Source of the DNA: Aldrovandia affinis
Taxonomy: Eukaryota; Chordata; Actinopteri; Notacanthiformes; Halosauridae
Length of the DNA stretch: 64,000 bases
Direction of reading: 5' to 3'
Assembly: GCA_029706075.1 (NCBI GenBank)
Contig: JAINUG010000168.1
Location: 1,178,001 to 1,242,000 of the forward strand
Shown: positions 63,269-64,000 of the stretch, piece by piece
How the letters are laid out: each line of letters opens with the position of its first letter
How positions within the stretch are numbered: position 1 is the stretch's first letter
The notes under the pieces: generated by a model
Told to the model about the DNA's origin: nothing
The model's database searches: none
Seen by the model: only the letters and a program-made list of their open reading frames with translations
Translations under genes and position numbers: made by a program

Positions 63269-64000
63269 CACTCAGTGGCCACTTTATTAGGTACACCATT
63301 CTAGTACTGGGTAGGACCCCCCCTTTGCCCCCAGAACAGCCTGAATTCTTCATGGTATGGATTCCAAGTGCTGGAAACATTCCTCAGAGATTCTGGTCCA
63401 TGTTGACATGATAGCATCACGGAGTTGCTGCAAATCTGTCGGCTGCACATTCATGCTGCGAGTCTCCCGTTCCATCACATCCCAAATGTGCTCTATTGGA
63501 CTGAGATCTGGTGACTGTGGAGGCTCTCATTGAACTCATTGTCGTGTTCATGGAACCAGCTTGAGATGACGTGTGCTTTGTAACATGTTGCATTATCCTG
63601 CTGGAAGTAGCCATTAGAAGATGGGTAGACTGTGGCCATAAAGGGATGCACATGGCCAGAAACAAGACTCAGGTAGGCCGTGGCATTTAAACGATGCTCA
63701 ATTGGTATTAAGGGGCCTAATGTGTGCCAAGAAAACATTCCCCACACCATTACACCACCACCACCACCACCACCACCACCAGCCTGAACTGTTGACACAA
63801 GGCAGGATGGATGCATGGATTCATGTTGTTTACGCCAAATTGACCCTACCATCCGCATGTCGCAGCAGAAATCGAGATTCGTCAGACCAGGCAGTTTTTC
63901 CGATCTTCAACTGTCCAGTTTTGGTGAGCCTGTGCCTACTGTAGCCTCACTTTCCTGTTCTTAGCTGATAGGAGTGTAACCCGGTGTGGTCTTCTGCTGC
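63269..64000 (-). pseudogene. Tc1-like transposon (ACTTTATTAGGTACAC type), copy 2, cut by the window end
   Basis: The left end CACTCAGTGGCCACTTTATT after TA at 63267-63268; the right end lies outside the window. The minus-strand frame 63858-63493 encodes GVMVWGMFSWHTLGPLIPIE and YFQQDNATCYKAHVISSWF, the middle of the DDE domain. The rest (PDL.PIE region) is in another frame near 63480. A (CAC)n run at 63751-63785 inserts a poly-glycine stretch before VMVWGMF. Close to the copy at 58920 but with its own frameshifts. Confidence 0.9.

Overview
The window is repeat-rich nuclear DNA from a vertebrate, almost certainly a ray-finned fish. It contains Tc1-like transposons of salmonid/teleost types, Rex3 and other fish non-LTR elements, a Ty3/gypsy element of Gmr1-like domain order, tRNA-derived SINEs with the common fish L2-type tail, and two splice-competent exons of a vertebrate Bcl-2 family gene. 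The species cannot be named from the sequence.

The only host gene I can support is bak1 on the minus strand. Its last two coding exons lie at 27054-27234 (BH1 and BH2) and 26290-26394 (membrane anchor and stop), with consensus splice sites and an intact frame. No 5' exon was recognised in the remaining 36.7 kb, which is nearly all transposon. Either the upstream intron is very large or the 5' exons are hidden or outside the window.

Layout. 1-9 kb: Harbinger and I/Nimb-like LINE fragments, a solo LTR, and an L2-type LINE (family A, minus) carrying a piggyBac-type MITE and a LINE-B tail. 9-13.6 kb: a decayed hAT carrying two palindromic MITEs and a short non-LTR insertion. 13.6-19.4 kb: LINE-A split by a solo LTR, then a Tc1-like element cut by a hAT and two LINEs, each with its own target-site duplication (TSD). 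19.4-27.3 kb: another solo LTR, CR1/Rex1-like and LINE-B pieces, hAT MITEs and bak1. 27.3-31.6 kb: Gmr1-like pol, interrupted by a SINE, beside a second integrase fragment and a Tc1. 31.97-36.25 kb: a 4.27-kb element with 15-bp terminal inverted repeats (TIRs), subterminal repeats and an unusual Cys-rich protein; this is the most interesting object here. 36.25-46.7 kb: an L1-like element (minus) interrupted by a pogo-like element and a nearly full-length L2-type LINE. 46.7-49.8 kb: MITE, SINE, LINE end and a second pogo-like element. 49.83-56.31 kb: a Tc1-like element holding an inner Tc1 and a nearly intact LINE-B. 56.9-64 kb: Rex3 and three further Tc1-like copies.

Most coding sequence is broken transposon pol or transposase. 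The nested insertions with readable TSDs let the relative order of several events be worked out. TSD and TIR calls were read directly from the sequence. Family names rest on remembered family motifs and were not checked by database search.
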